The notes below the pieces were generated by a model that saw only the letters and a list, made by a program, of their open reading frames with translations, made no database searches and was not told the DNA's origin. From Cladopsammia gracilis (Eukaryota; Cnidaria; Anthozoa; Scleractinia; Dendrophylliidae), in NCBI GenBank assembly GCA_022457155.1, contig JAJGOT010000021.1:460001-524000 (forward strand): a DNA stretch of 64,000 nt, read 5' to 3'. A program made the translations under genes and the position numbers. Positions 21,932 through 30,585 of this stretch are shown piece by piece (the stretch's first letter is position 1; each line of letters opens with the position of its first letter).

Positions 21932-24900
21932 GGTTACAGTGTACCTTCGGGGGTGTCTCCGGTATAACAGCTCTAGCGTCTTAAGATTACAATTAATAAA
22001 CCTAAACCCAGATATCAAATTAAAGCTTATAGAGCTGGCTATCTAAATATGGAAACCATTTGGTAATAAAATGAATCGTCGAATTTTTTACGACGTCTAA
22101 ATTCAAACGTCCGAATCAGCTTTAAAACGCTATAACTCAAAGTGATTATTATATTTTCCTAATTTGATTTGTTCTCGGGTTTCCGGACACGAAGCGCTAA
22201 AAAAACGTGTCGGCGATTTTCCATATTCAATTGCAGTGAAAAGTTACAGAATATTTTCGAAAAGGGGAGAAAAAAAATTGGAATGATCGCACGGAAATGC
22301 CTCTTGACGAAAAAGTTTTCGGAATTAAAAAAATTCGCCGACAGGTTTTTGTTGATTATATGTTAGCCTAGCTTCTGTCCAAATTTAAGGAAAATCGAAC
22401 AAATTCCCTTGGAGTTGTAGCTCTTTAAAGTGTCCAAGCGAAAAATTAACTTTGAGAAAACGGCGCTTAAAAAACACGGTGGTCGGTTGCTAGGGCTTTT
22501 CCTCCCGCAACCCTCGAAACTGAGAGTTTTAGGCTATAGACAAAAGTAGAATACATCGAATCTAACGAAACTTGGAAGGAAAGTAGGTGGATAAATTACC
22601 TATCAATTGATGATTATTTCATCCCATTTAACTGCTATTGTGACGTCATAAATAATGTCCAAATTTGGCATCAGAATTAAAATTCAGGAAAAAAGTGTGG
22701 AAAATGTTGTATTAGTTTTCAGTATAGTATTCTATGATTTCTGGTGAAAACCCCATCGCAATCGGATAAAAAGACGTAAAGTTACAGCTAATTAAAGAAA
22801 TTTAAATTTCCCGCCAAATGACCATATATGGTCAAACTTTAGGGGTATTTAAACGCGAAAACAATGAATGTAGTCGCAACGGAGAAAGGACAAAGTTGCA
22901 TAAAATCGAAATTGTAGTTTTTTCAACTTAGCATATGCTGTACTTTGACGCGTATTTCATCACGAATTACGTCATTATGAGTCACAATGACGTAATTCGT
23001 GATGAAATACGCGTCATAGTACAACATATACTAAGTTGAAAAAACTACAATTTCGATTTTATGCAACTTTGGCCTTTCTCCGTTGCGACTACATTCATTG
23101 TTTTCGCGTTTAAATACCCCTAAAGTTTGACCATATATGGTCATTTGGCGGGAAATTTAAATTTCTTTAATTAGCTGTAACTTTACGTCTTTTTATCCGA
23201 TTGCGATGGGGTTTTCACCAGAAATCATAGAATTCTATATTGAAAACTAATACAACATTTTTCACACTTTTTTCCTGAATTTTAATTCTGATGCCAAATT
23301 TGGACATCATTTATGACGTCACAATAGCAGTCAAATGGGATGAAATAATCATCAATTGATAGCGGAGCACTGCGGGCCGAAGGCCCGCGCGAAGCCCCAT
23401 AGTCATAGAACCCATGCCCGGTCGTTTTTCATGGTCATGGCCAGCGGAATGTTTCGGGGGCGGCGTCTGTTACATGTGTGTCCGACTGTGTGTCCGTGTG
23501 TCCGAGCGTCGCTCAAGGCTACTAGCTCGCGTGCGCGTATGACGTCGCAAAACATGCGCGAATGACGCCACACAACATCCGGGAATGCCGAATGTCACGT
23601 CAGCTGTATGCGTACGACGTCATCAACATCCGGGATCTTTGAGGCTTTGTTTTTCGCGCGGCTACACAGCCGTCAGCTCGGTAAACACTTTAGTTGGATT
23701 CAGAGTTGGATTGTTGTGTTTAGCGGAGAATTAAAGTCGTTATTTCCCTGCAGTTTTTCGCGGTTTGCTACTCAAGACAGAGATACTAGTTAAGGAATAC
23801 TCAGAAGCCGCTTTAGTGGAAAAAGAAGAGCTTTCAGGGATAAAATCTTGCTTCAAGGAACTTCATATTATCAATGTAGGAGCAATGCGGGGAGATGCCT
23901 TGTTTTATTACGAATTTCAGAACCTAAGAAGCGGAGTTTTAACGAATTTCCAAGCAGTCCAGTGCTTTAAAGGTAAAATAAATCACATTTTTCGATGGGA
24001 ATTGATGTTGATATCAATTTTTGATTGACTTTTCCTTTGAATTCTCTTAAGTTTTGGAGACATGTTTATGAAACGTGTTCAAATTAAGTCGTGTTGTTAT
24101 CTTGAATTTCATCGAGGACAGCTCTGCCTTGATGCGCTAGAAATAATACGTGCTTTTCTAATGGAGATTGAATAAAATTTTTCGAAAGAAGATTGTGTTG
24201 TCCGTTTTTATGTCTTTGTTCATTCATTACATAGATTAAAAAGCGATTTTATGTAAAAAAAAACAAGACTTAGATTTTCTGTCTTCACTCGCGTCGCCAT
24301 ATGCAAATAAGCTTATTTGTGTATTTTTGCAATTTTAATTTCCAAATCAGTTTCTCGCGCAATTTTCGACAAACAAAAACTGTATTTTATTCGGAAAGTA
24401 GTCGTACTAGTTATTCTGGAAAGAGAAAAGTTGTTTTTGTGAACTTTTCTACGGTCTAAATGTACTGTGCAGACGGTCGGGTAATACTGTTTTTGAGAAT
24501 TGCTAAAATTGAAAATAGCCCATTCTTCAATCTTAATTCTTGTGCTTCCAACCTTTCACCTTAGTTAAGTTTCACCTTAGTTAAGCTTGTTTAAAGTGCG
24601 AAGCTGATAGGCTGGGCCTATCTATATATATTAGGTAATTTATCCACCTACTTTCCTTCCAAGTTTTCCTTCCAAGTTTTTCCTTCCAAGTTTATTCTAA
24701 TTTTGTCTATAGCCTAAAACTCTCAGTTTCGAGGGTTGCGGGAGGAAAAGCCCTAGCAACCGACCACCGTGAAAACATATCGCTTAATAAACAAACTCCG
24801 CCCACAAAAGTTATACCGTCATTTCTCCGTCAATTTTCACTTTTTTTCGATACTTTTTTTTTGGATGAAAGTTCATTCTGTAAACTTTATTTTAACGCCA

Positions 24901-24945
24901 AAAAAATCTTTCAATAAATTTTCGATCTGAAGGTACACTGTAACC
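21932..24945. mobile_element. TTAA-flanked foldback element carrying a second insertion
   Basis: TTAA at 21928-21931 and 24946-24949 flanks termini GGTTACAGTGTACCTTC and its reverse complement. Long inner inverted repeats (about 22483-22985 against 22986-23360 plus 24632-24770) meet at a centre near 22985. The right arm is split by the TA-target element at 23362-24631. TTAA duplication and lack of a transposase suggest a piggyBac-dependent miniature element (inference). Confidence 0.7.
23362..24631 (+). mobile_element. TA-target non-autonomous element, copy 2
   Basis: Inserted at a TA (23360-23361 and 24632-24633) within the right arm of the foldback; the left arm gives the empty site TTGATAGGTAATTTATCC as its complement. 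It shares a frame (23765-24028, MLLKTEILVKEYSEAALVEK) with copy 1 at 10848-11102. Conservation of this frame between copies is notable, but no domain is recognised. Confidence 0.65.
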
Positions 24946-24964
24946 TTAAATGAACTTACTGTAC

Positions 24965-25265
24965 CTTCGCGTTTCATGTAGAACCTTTGATCATCCGTGA
25001 CAAAATCGTACGGTTTTGTTTCCTTTGTCTCGCTATTCATCTCGCAGACCATTCCCGGAATGTAGTAGTTATAACTATGACATCTGTGGTCACTTTCACA
25101 GAGGTTTTGACATTCGATTATTGCTTTTACCGCTACTTCTTTAAATGTATGACCCTTGAGAGCTTTCCCGTTTGCTGATTTCTCAGAAGGCTTGCATTGC
25201 TCGCCAGCGGCCTCACTTCTAGACATCAGGATTGTCAAGTAGAGTGCAAACAGCATCAAGGACAT
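24965..25265 (-). CDS. First exon of PAN/EGF gene: signal peptide and PAN/apple domain
   Basis: ATG at 25265 opens a hydrophobic signal peptide (MSLMLFALYLTILMSRSEAA), followed by a PAN/apple-type domain with CKPSEKSANG, a central CQNLCESDHRCHSYNYY and VCEMNSETKE, ending FYMKRE. Splicing after GAAG at 24965 onto GTACAG is phase 1, which matches the phase-1 start of the EGF exons, so a PAN-EGF secreted or surface protein is likely. PAN domains bind proteins or carbohydrates. The Polinton end lies only about 95 bp upstream of the ATG. Linkage to the EGF exons across 4.5 kb of transposon-filled intron is inference. Confidence 0.7.
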
Positions 25266-25354
25266 TTCGAGCAACTAGATTTCAGGTGAGCAGATTCTAA
25301 ACGACATTAGAAAAAACGAAAACCTTGTTACAAAATCAAACGTGTGCAGTTGTG

Positions 25355-25360
25355 GTTGTA
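25355..25360. repeat. Target-site duplication, left
   Basis: GTTGTA directly precedes the Polinton and is repeated at 43319-43324. Six bases is the usual Polinton duplication. Uninterrupted versions of the flanking sequence occur at about 47421-47469 and 54804-54853. Confidence 0.9.
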
Positions 25361-25784
25361 AGTAGATAATAATCACCGGTTCTGGTGCAATCCTCGGCCC
25401 CCCTAATTTTAACGTTAAAATCATTGATTCTTCCTGTTCAATCCCACACAACTCTCCCAACTTTCTTCCCCTTATTTCTCACGTAACATCAATCACCCCA
25501 AAAACCCCACACGTTTCACTTCTAATTTTTTCCCATGATTTCTCACACAACTTCACTTCTTCTTCTTTCCACACAACTTCCATTCCCTCAATTGTTCACA
25601 AACATTTCAAAGTTCCACTTCCACTCTTCTCCTACAATTCCCCACAATTCTACCAATTGCAACATGTTTCACCAATTGCAACATGTTTTTAATCAATTCA
25701 AACACGTTTGAATTAGGGGGCCTCGGATCCCACCAGAACCGGTGATTATTATCTACTATTAAGGTGAAAAATCTATTTCAGAAA
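25361..25784. repeat. Left terminal inverted repeat with internal inverted ends
   Basis: Matches 42895-43318 in reverse complement over 424 bp. Its first 399 bp are themselves bounded by imperfect inverted repeats of about 47 bp (25361-25408 and 25712-25759), each starting AGTAGATAATAATCACCGGT and each followed by a short palindrome (TTTTAACGTTAAAA at the outer end, CAAACACGTTTG at the inner). The TIR is the expected replication origin of a protein-primed genome. Confidence 0.9.
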
Positions 25785-25815
25785 GCGAAGCTAGAAATCT
25801 ATTCCTGAAAGAAAA

Positions 25816-26361
25816 ATGTCTGATTCCGAAGAAGAAATCGATTTCATTCCTGAACTCGTTCAGGAAACCCACACAACATGCCATACTCCCAAAAATCCCC
25901 GACTGGAACATTTCAAAGATATCATCCGAAAAAATCAGGGGAAAAATCAAATTCCACTCAAAGATCTCGAGTTTTATCAAGCACAAATTCTCTCCCAGAT
26001 TCCCCGTGGTGAACTCACAAGAAAAAAAGTCAGGGATTTCGCCAAAGCTGCCAAATGGGGAAAGAAAGCAAATGACCACGCTCATGAAATCTTCAACCAC
26101 ATAACAGGTCACGACGGAAATGATTATGAACATCTGGAGAAATATCTCATCGACGATTTCAAATATTTTTCCCTAGCATATGACGATCTTCATCTCAACA
26201 GGAAAAAGTTTCTCAATTGCCACCAAGTTCTTTTCGCCCTGTTGCAGAAGAACGGTTTCAATCCCAATGAAGATGATTTCAAACTGCTCAAACTTTCATC
26301 CAGACGGGCGGAACAAGAAAAAATAATCCAAACCATTTTCAAAAAATGTAATTGGAATTAA
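25816..26361 (+). CDS. Candidate VLTF3-like late transcription factor
   Basis: An intact 181-residue protein beginning at ATG 25816 with an acidic N-terminus. The core has an HFKDIIRKNQGK motif, a central KKANDHAHEIFNHITG motif, then RKKFLNCHQVLFALLQ, and ends with LLKLSSRRAEQ and KKCNW. The order and spacing resemble the poxvirus late transcription factor 3 family of large DNA viruses, which directs late gene transcription. This is recognition by pattern, not a search result. It is the first gene after the left TIR and is followed after one base by the next gene, whose start shares the TAAAATG of its stop. If correct, it would act on the TAAAATG-type start regions of the other genes. Confidence 0.5.
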   Translation: MSDSEEEIDFIPELVQETHTTCHTPKNPRLEHFKDIIRKNQGKNQIPLKDLEFYQAQILSQIPRGELTRKKVRDFAKAAKWGKKANDHAHEIFNHITGHDGNDYEHLEKYLIDDFKYFSLAYDDLHLNRKKFLNCHQVLFALLQKNGFNPNEDDFKLLKLSSRRAEQEKIIQTIFKKCNWN

Positions 26362-26362
26362 A

Positions 26363-26779
26363 ATGGATCCATTTAAAAAAATAATTTACAATGAAGACGA
26401 GCAAAGCGAAGCGAGCGAAGCGAGCCTCAGTGCGAGCGAAGCGAGTGACCATGACGATTGTTTCACATGCTCAGAGGAAGACGAGCAAAGCGAAGCGAGT
26501 GACCATGACGATTGTTTCACATGCTCAGAGGAAGAAACAAGAAGCGTGAATGAGACTCCGACAACATCGGATGATGAATTTATTGTGTCTGATTCGGAGA
26601 TGGCGGAAGCTGAGCGAAGCGACGAAATCGAAGACTCAATTGAACTTCTCTTTGAATCATTCATCAATCTCCAGGAGGAACACAAGATTCTCAAAAAGGA
26701 ACTCCAAAAGCAAAGCGGTCTTCTCTGGGAAATCCACCGGGAAATGAACGAAAGCCAAGCGAAACGAAAGCGATGTTAA
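26363..26779 (+). CDS. Acidic repeat protein with C-terminal coiled coil
   Basis: 138 residues, very rich in Glu, Asp, Ser and Ala. The block EASDHDDCFTCSEE occurs twice in tandem within residues 25-57, and SEASEAS runs come from the GAGCGAAGCGA DNA microrepeat. A predicted coiled coil (LQEEHKILKKELQKQSG) and a basic tail KRKR follow. No family is recognised. The acidic region plus coiled coil would fit a transcription- or core-associated protein, but that is speculative. Starts at ATG 26363, directly after the stop of the VLTF3-like gene. Confidence 0.6.
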   Translation: MDPFKKIIYNEDEQSEASEASLSASEASDHDDCFTCSEEDEQSEASDHDDCFTCSEEETRSVNETPTTSDDEFIVSDSEMAEAERSDEIEDSIELLFESFINLQEEHKILKKELQKQSGLLWEIHREMNESQAKRKRC

Positions 26780-27123
26780 GCGGTGTTTTGAAAATAACAG
26801 ACTTTGTGAATATGAATGTAAAACATTTATATTCTGATGCGCTCACGCAATAAATCGCCAGATGGTATTGCATCATATGTCACATGTCTACAACGTGCTA
26901 GAAGGTGATAAAGGAAATGTCGTATGATTTACCTCAACCAATCAGATGCTTTCATTTTTTATGTATTTTCATGTATTTGTTCATAAACTTTCGTTTGTAC
27001 ATGTACTTCTGTTTGTATGTGAAAATACATATATCATTAGGCTACGCTGTGGCCGCATATCATTTAAACTTTTCAATAAACTATTAACCGTGTGCTAGTT
27101 TTTCCACATCGCTCAGTGGAACC
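26780..27123. other. Convergent intergenic region with integrase-end remnant
   Basis: Lies between a plus-strand and a minus-strand gene. It holds AATAAA at 26849 and near 27076, which could serve as poly(A) signals. At 27098-27123 it has a 26-bp near copy of the 3' end of the integrase gene (27484-27509). No gene is seen. Confidence 0.55.
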
Positions 27124-27444
27124 TTAGCCACTTATTTTTTTTAGATAAGTTCTGAAATGCGCCACATCTTCACATGCTTGTTTATATTTTTTGATTGTGA
27201 GAAGATTCTCGCATGTTCTTTTGATTTCTTCCAAATAAGATGTCACTGGTTGCCTTTGGAGAATTGAGTTGAAATAATTCATCGTTGCTGTTTCAATCTC
27301 TTTCGTTTTTTCATAATTCTCAGAAAGTTGGTTTTCATCCCCGCGCTGAATCTCATCAGGCTCGCTAAGACCAATATTTCTTAGAAAATAGTTTTCCTTC
27401 CCATCAAATCGATGACTGACATTCATTATTTTAGAAGAAAACAT
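27124..27444 (-). CDS. Small Polinton protein of unknown function
   Basis: 106 residues from ATG 27444 (context ATTTAATG). Mostly charged and helical, with several Glu/Lys-rich stretches and a C-terminal segment KYKQACEDVAHFRTYLKKI. I recognise no domain. The gene sits downstream of integrase on the same strand and is flanked by direct repeats of the integrase 3' end, so it may have been brought in by a local duplication. Confidence 0.5.
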   Translation of the reverse strand: MFSSKIMNVSHRFDGKENYFLRNIGLSEPDEIQRGDENQLSENYEKTKEIETATMNYFNSILQRQPVTSYLEEIKRTCENLLTIKKYKQACEDVAHFRTYLKKISG

Positions 27445-27475
27445 TAAATAATTGCCATTTCAATGATTGACTTTT

Positions 27476-28573
27476 TTAGCCCAGCTTTTCCACATCGCTC
27501 AATGGAACCCAAGAATTAAATTTGTCAGGGTAACTTTTCCATTTTACAAGCGCGAGTTTTCGCTTATTATCGCGGCGAATAACTTTTTCAATTCGAAACA
27601 CATCTTGCGTTGTCTTTTGAAGTTCCGCCTCGTAAAATGATCCAGTGATGTTTTCTCCCAACAGATCAACTAATTTATACGTCGGAGGGTTTGTGTTCTT
27701 TATTTCGTCAATCACAAATATCTCCTCTGTCCAATTCGACGTGTAACCTTTGTCAAATATCTTTCGTTTAAACTTTGAAATTCTCACCCTATCGCCGACT
27801 TTGAATTTTGCTGGGGCATGTTTAGCATAAATTAAATCTCCGAAAAGATTAGCGAAAACCTTTTTCTCATTTTCCTGTTTGCTCGCCTCTGCGGGACTCA
27901 TCCGAATGCTCGAATGAAAACGATGATTATATTCATCCAGTAATTTGCCAAGTTTGTCCCAGTATATTGTATTGTTGTTCACGCTAAACATTTTAAAGAG
28001 TTTCTCCTTAAAAGACCTGTTCCAGCGTTCAACAACAGACGATTTCTCTTCATTTTCCGTTGTATACAATTGTATCCCATTTTCACCAAGCAAATCCTTC
28101 ATAGTCCCATTGAAAAATTCAGACCCTTTGTCAGTCCAGAGCATTTTCGGTTTTCGCCCCTTGAATATATCTCGGAAAGCATCAGCCACTGTTTGACCTC
28201 GTTTATCTTTCAGGGGACGAATCCAACCGAATTTTGAGAAAACATCGATCACCATCAGGAGATATCTGATTCCCTTGTTCCACCTCGAAAATTTCCCCAT
28301 CTCGACTAGATCAGCCGCCCAGATGTTGTCAATCCCATATGCTATGACTCGCCTCTTTGGAAAGCGCCGCCTGATTGGCCGGTGAAGTTCATTTGCCAGA
28401 TTTTGAGCCCACTGGCCTTCACTCAAAATCTTTTCCCGTTTTTTGAAGCGCCGAGCCCAAGTTTCTGTTTTGCTTGAATTGTGTTTCGCGCCAAAGCATG
28501 ACCCCACTGTCTTTCTTTCCAGGGAATGGCATCCAAAGCGGCAACCATTTTCCTGTCTGCTTCGTTCTTGCAT
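27476..28573 (-). CDS. Polinton retroviral-type integrase with chromodomain
   Basis: DDE integrase inserting the linear element into host DNA. D88 lies in IWAADLVEMG, D148 in LWTDKGSEFF and E182 in SSVVERWNRSFKE, all three present. A C-terminal chromodomain (about residues 326-362, IEKVIRR then LALVKWKSYPDKFNSWVPL) would target modified histones. The frame is open from ATG 28573, but the first 50 codons overlap the 3' end of the PLA2-like gene in another phase and do not look conserved, so the true start is uncertain. It is the last large gene of the minus-strand structural block. Confidence 0.9.
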   Translation of the reverse strand: MQERSRQENGCRFGCHSLERKTVGSCFGAKHNSSKTETWARRFKKREKILSEGQWAQNLANELHRPIRRRFPKRRVIAYGIDNIWAADLVEMGKFSRWNKGIRYLLMVIDVFSKFGWIRPLKDKRGQTVADAFRDIFKGRKPKMLWTDKGSEFFNGTMKDLLGENGIQLYTTENEEKSSVVERWNRSFKEKLFKMFSVNNNTIYWDKLGKLLDEYNHRFHSSIRMSPAEASKQENEKKVFANLFGDLIYAKHAPAKFKVGDRVRISKFKRKIFDKGYTSNWTEEIFVIDEIKNTNPPTYKLVDLLGENITGSFYEAELQKTTQDVFRIEKVIRRDNKRKLALVKWKSYPDKFNSWVPLSDVEKLG

Positions 28574-29082
28574 TTACGCGGATCCGCTTTCTTCGCGCAG
28601 ACTGAATAATCAACATCATGTTGCATAGCAACTGCATCTGTTTTTCCTGTGGGCTGCTGCCAGATTTCGAGAATCTTACCCTTTTCATCAAATCTAACTT
28701 GTTTTTCGAGTGGGTTCCAGGGCCCGGTGAAGTTATGGCCTGGGAGGGTGAAACCTTTCTTTGGTCTTGGCAGCTTCCCAATCAGGGAATGAACATCTAA
28801 AGCACCCCCATCCAAATCTGCTCGATCTGTTTTATATTTTCTGTTTGGTCGGATCGCCGTGGACAGCTCATTCATCATATCAGCAGAGGTTTTGGCAAGA
28901 AATGGTTTCATCTTGTCCAACGCAAAATCCAATGCTTTCTTTTGAGTGTTTTTATTTCGCAATAATTCACTGGCTCCATAACGACCCATTTCAACTGTCT
29001 TTTTTCCCAACCAAGGCAGCGCATGCGCAACGCCAGTCAGCGCAAGTTCACCAATGCCCCCACCTTGTGAGGGCAGATTCAG
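28423..29082 (-). pseudogene. Phospholipase A2-like virion protein, frame broken at N-terminus
   Basis: Encodes a parvovirus-type PLA2 fold. It has a glycine-containing calcium loop (LPGHNFTGPWNPL) and the catalytic AVAMQHDVDYSVC with His-Asp and Tyr, followed by KCKNEADRKMV. In viruses such domains modify membranes during entry. The upstream half is helical and hydrophobic (GVAHALPWLGKK). There is no convincing start codon in this phase. The adjacent zinc-ribbon frame (29079-29231) ends where this one becomes convincing, so I read the two as one gene split by a frameshift near 29080-29130, though two overlapping genes remain possible. Confidence 0.7.
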
Positions 29083-29231
29083 TTTCCCGAATTTTTCACA
29101 AATCTTGTTTTTTTGATTCCGCAGGAAGCGCAATGGCAAAACCACATTTTCCTCCCATTTTTTGCAGTCATGTATCCAGACGGTTCCACGCATCCCGTCC
29201 TGCGTTTCTCCTTCACGCAATATGATTCCAT
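29079..29231 (-). CDS. Small zinc-ribbon frame upstream of PLA2-like domain
   Basis: A 50-residue frame begins at ATG 29231, two bases after the stop of the protease gene. It carries a zinc-ribbon-like pattern: YCVKEKR near the start and CHCASCGIKKTRFV near the end. It is too short for most gene callers. It is either a small protein or the N-terminal domain of the PLA2-like protein cut off by a frameshift. Confidence 0.5.
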   Translation of the reverse strand: MESYCVKEKRRTGCVEPSGYMTAKNGRKMWFCHCASCGIKKTRFVKNSGN

Positions 29232-29233
29232 TT

Positions 29234-30556
29234 TCAATCGAAATATTCTTTTATGAATTTCTCATTCTTTCCTGGGTCACTCAATGAAAAAACCTTCAAC
29301 GTGTCATAGAAGGATTTTCGTCGAATCTCATTCAAGAAATATAAGCAATAATATCCACATCGGACAGATTCCAAAGCTTGAATTGGATGCCCATAATTGT
29401 AAATTATTTCTTTCCCAATTTTATCTGCATATTTTACCAATTCAATTGGAGGTGATATTGAGAATGAATCAAAGTAATAGACAATATGTGTCTTGATGAA
29501 TGTGGCAACCCAGTGCGTTCCATTCCCAATAGAATCATCTAGATTAATTATGCAGGAACCAGTTTTATGTAAATGATCTTTTGAATCTCTTGAAAAGATT
29601 CCTTTGAAATTGGGAATTTTAAGAAACCTCACCCACTCAAGAATATCAAAGTTTGAAATCGGAATATCTTTCCAAGCTGGCCTCAAAGGATGGCCCCTAC
29701 TAGCGGTATGTTTTGAAAGGGACTGTTTGGCCCCAGCAGAAGCCCCGATCCAGATGTTTTTTTTTCGCCCACGACCTTCCCATGTTCCAAAAAATGGCGG
29801 CGGCATATAAGGATACAGTCCCGGTTTTGGACTTACCATCAATCCTTTGCCTTTGCCTTTGCCTTTTCTGGGTACTTGAAGCCCCGATCCGAATAATTTC
29901 GAAGCAAGCTCAATAGCCATTGGGATTCCTATAGCGGCAAGTGTTCCCAATAACCCACCTTGAATCTGTCTCTGCGTTGGTTTCAACGTAATTCCACTTC
30001 CGCTTTGAATTCCTTTTCCCACCAAGTTTCTCTGGCCTTTTGTCAAGAGGTCTCCAAGGGAAGCGAGTTTTGATAAGAATACTGCGGGAACTTCAATGCC
30101 TTTCTCAATCAACTTCATAATGAAGGACAACGGATCTCCTGGCACTCCTTCTCCTTTCAGTCGAGGTCGCTGCGCTCCTTTTCCAAATATTTTATCAATC
30201 CCCAAGCTCCCCAAGGCACTCAACGCTCCAGTCGCAAGATGCGGGGCAACTTTTGAAACCCCTTTTGTTGCAAATGGAAGCAGCTTCGATCCCAGGGAAA
30301 TCAACGAAGTCCAAAGACTCCCACCCACAACTTTTCTGATTTGTGTTTTAGAGATTGACAATTCAACTCCCCGCCCCAAACTGATGGCTTTTTGAACTTT
30401 ACTTATTTGAGTCTTTGTCAGCAACAGTTCATCTGGCCCTTTCAATTCATTTCGCGAAAGTCTCAATGTTATGGAAGAGTTATTTTTCACAGCTTTTGCA
30501 AGCTTTGTTTTTTGCCCATCTGATAATTTCACACCATATGGAATATACGACGTCAT
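29234..30556 (-). CDS. Membrane-active virion domain fused to adenain-like cysteine protease
   Basis: 440 residues from ATG 30556. The N-terminal half (1-240) is rich in Gly, Leu, Lys and Ala, with several hydrophobic helices and a KGKGKGKG linker, like minor core or membrane-lytic virion proteins. The C-terminal part (about 296-440) is an adenain-family protease that processes capsid precursors: His348 in GTHWVATF, Asp363 in YYFDSF, and the Cys motif RCGYYCLYF (Cys400/404). IQGG at 198-201 fits the adenain-type cleavage consensus, which suggests self-release of the two halves. It lies between the capsid gene and the PLA2-like gene in the packed minus-strand block. Confidence 0.85.
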   Translation of the reverse strand: MTSYIPYGVKLSDGQKTKLAKAVKNNSSITLRLSRNELKGPDELLLTKTQISKVQKAISLGRGVELSISKTQIRKVVGGSLWTSLISLGSKLLPFATKGVSKVAPHLATGALSALGSLGIDKIFGKGAQRPRLKGEGVPGDPLSFIMKLIEKGIEVPAVFLSKLASLGDLLTKGQRNLVGKGIQSGSGITLKPTQRQIQGGLLGTLAAIGIPMAIELASKLFGSGLQVPRKGKGKGKGLMVSPKPGLYPYMPPPFFGTWEGRGRKKNIWIGASAGAKQSLSKHTASRGHPLRPAWKDIPISNFDILEWVRFLKIPNFKGIFSRDSKDHLHKTGSCIINLDDSIGNGTHWVATFIKTHIVYYFDSFSISPPIELVKYADKIGKEIIYNYGHPIQALESVRCGYYCLYFLNEIRRKSFYDTLKVFSLSDPGKNEKFIKEYFD

Positions 30557-30585
30557 TTCAATATTTTGAATATCGAAATAAGTTT

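Noticed and set aside
26386..26694. Ser-rich frame antisense to the acidic Polinton gene
   Set aside because: It mirrors the GAGCGAAGCGA repeats; the sense frame has the start context, stop overlap and coiled-coil end.
28419..29225. Plus-strand and alternate minus-strand frames across the PLA2/integrase region
   Set aside because: They are shadows of the motif-bearing minus-strand frames.
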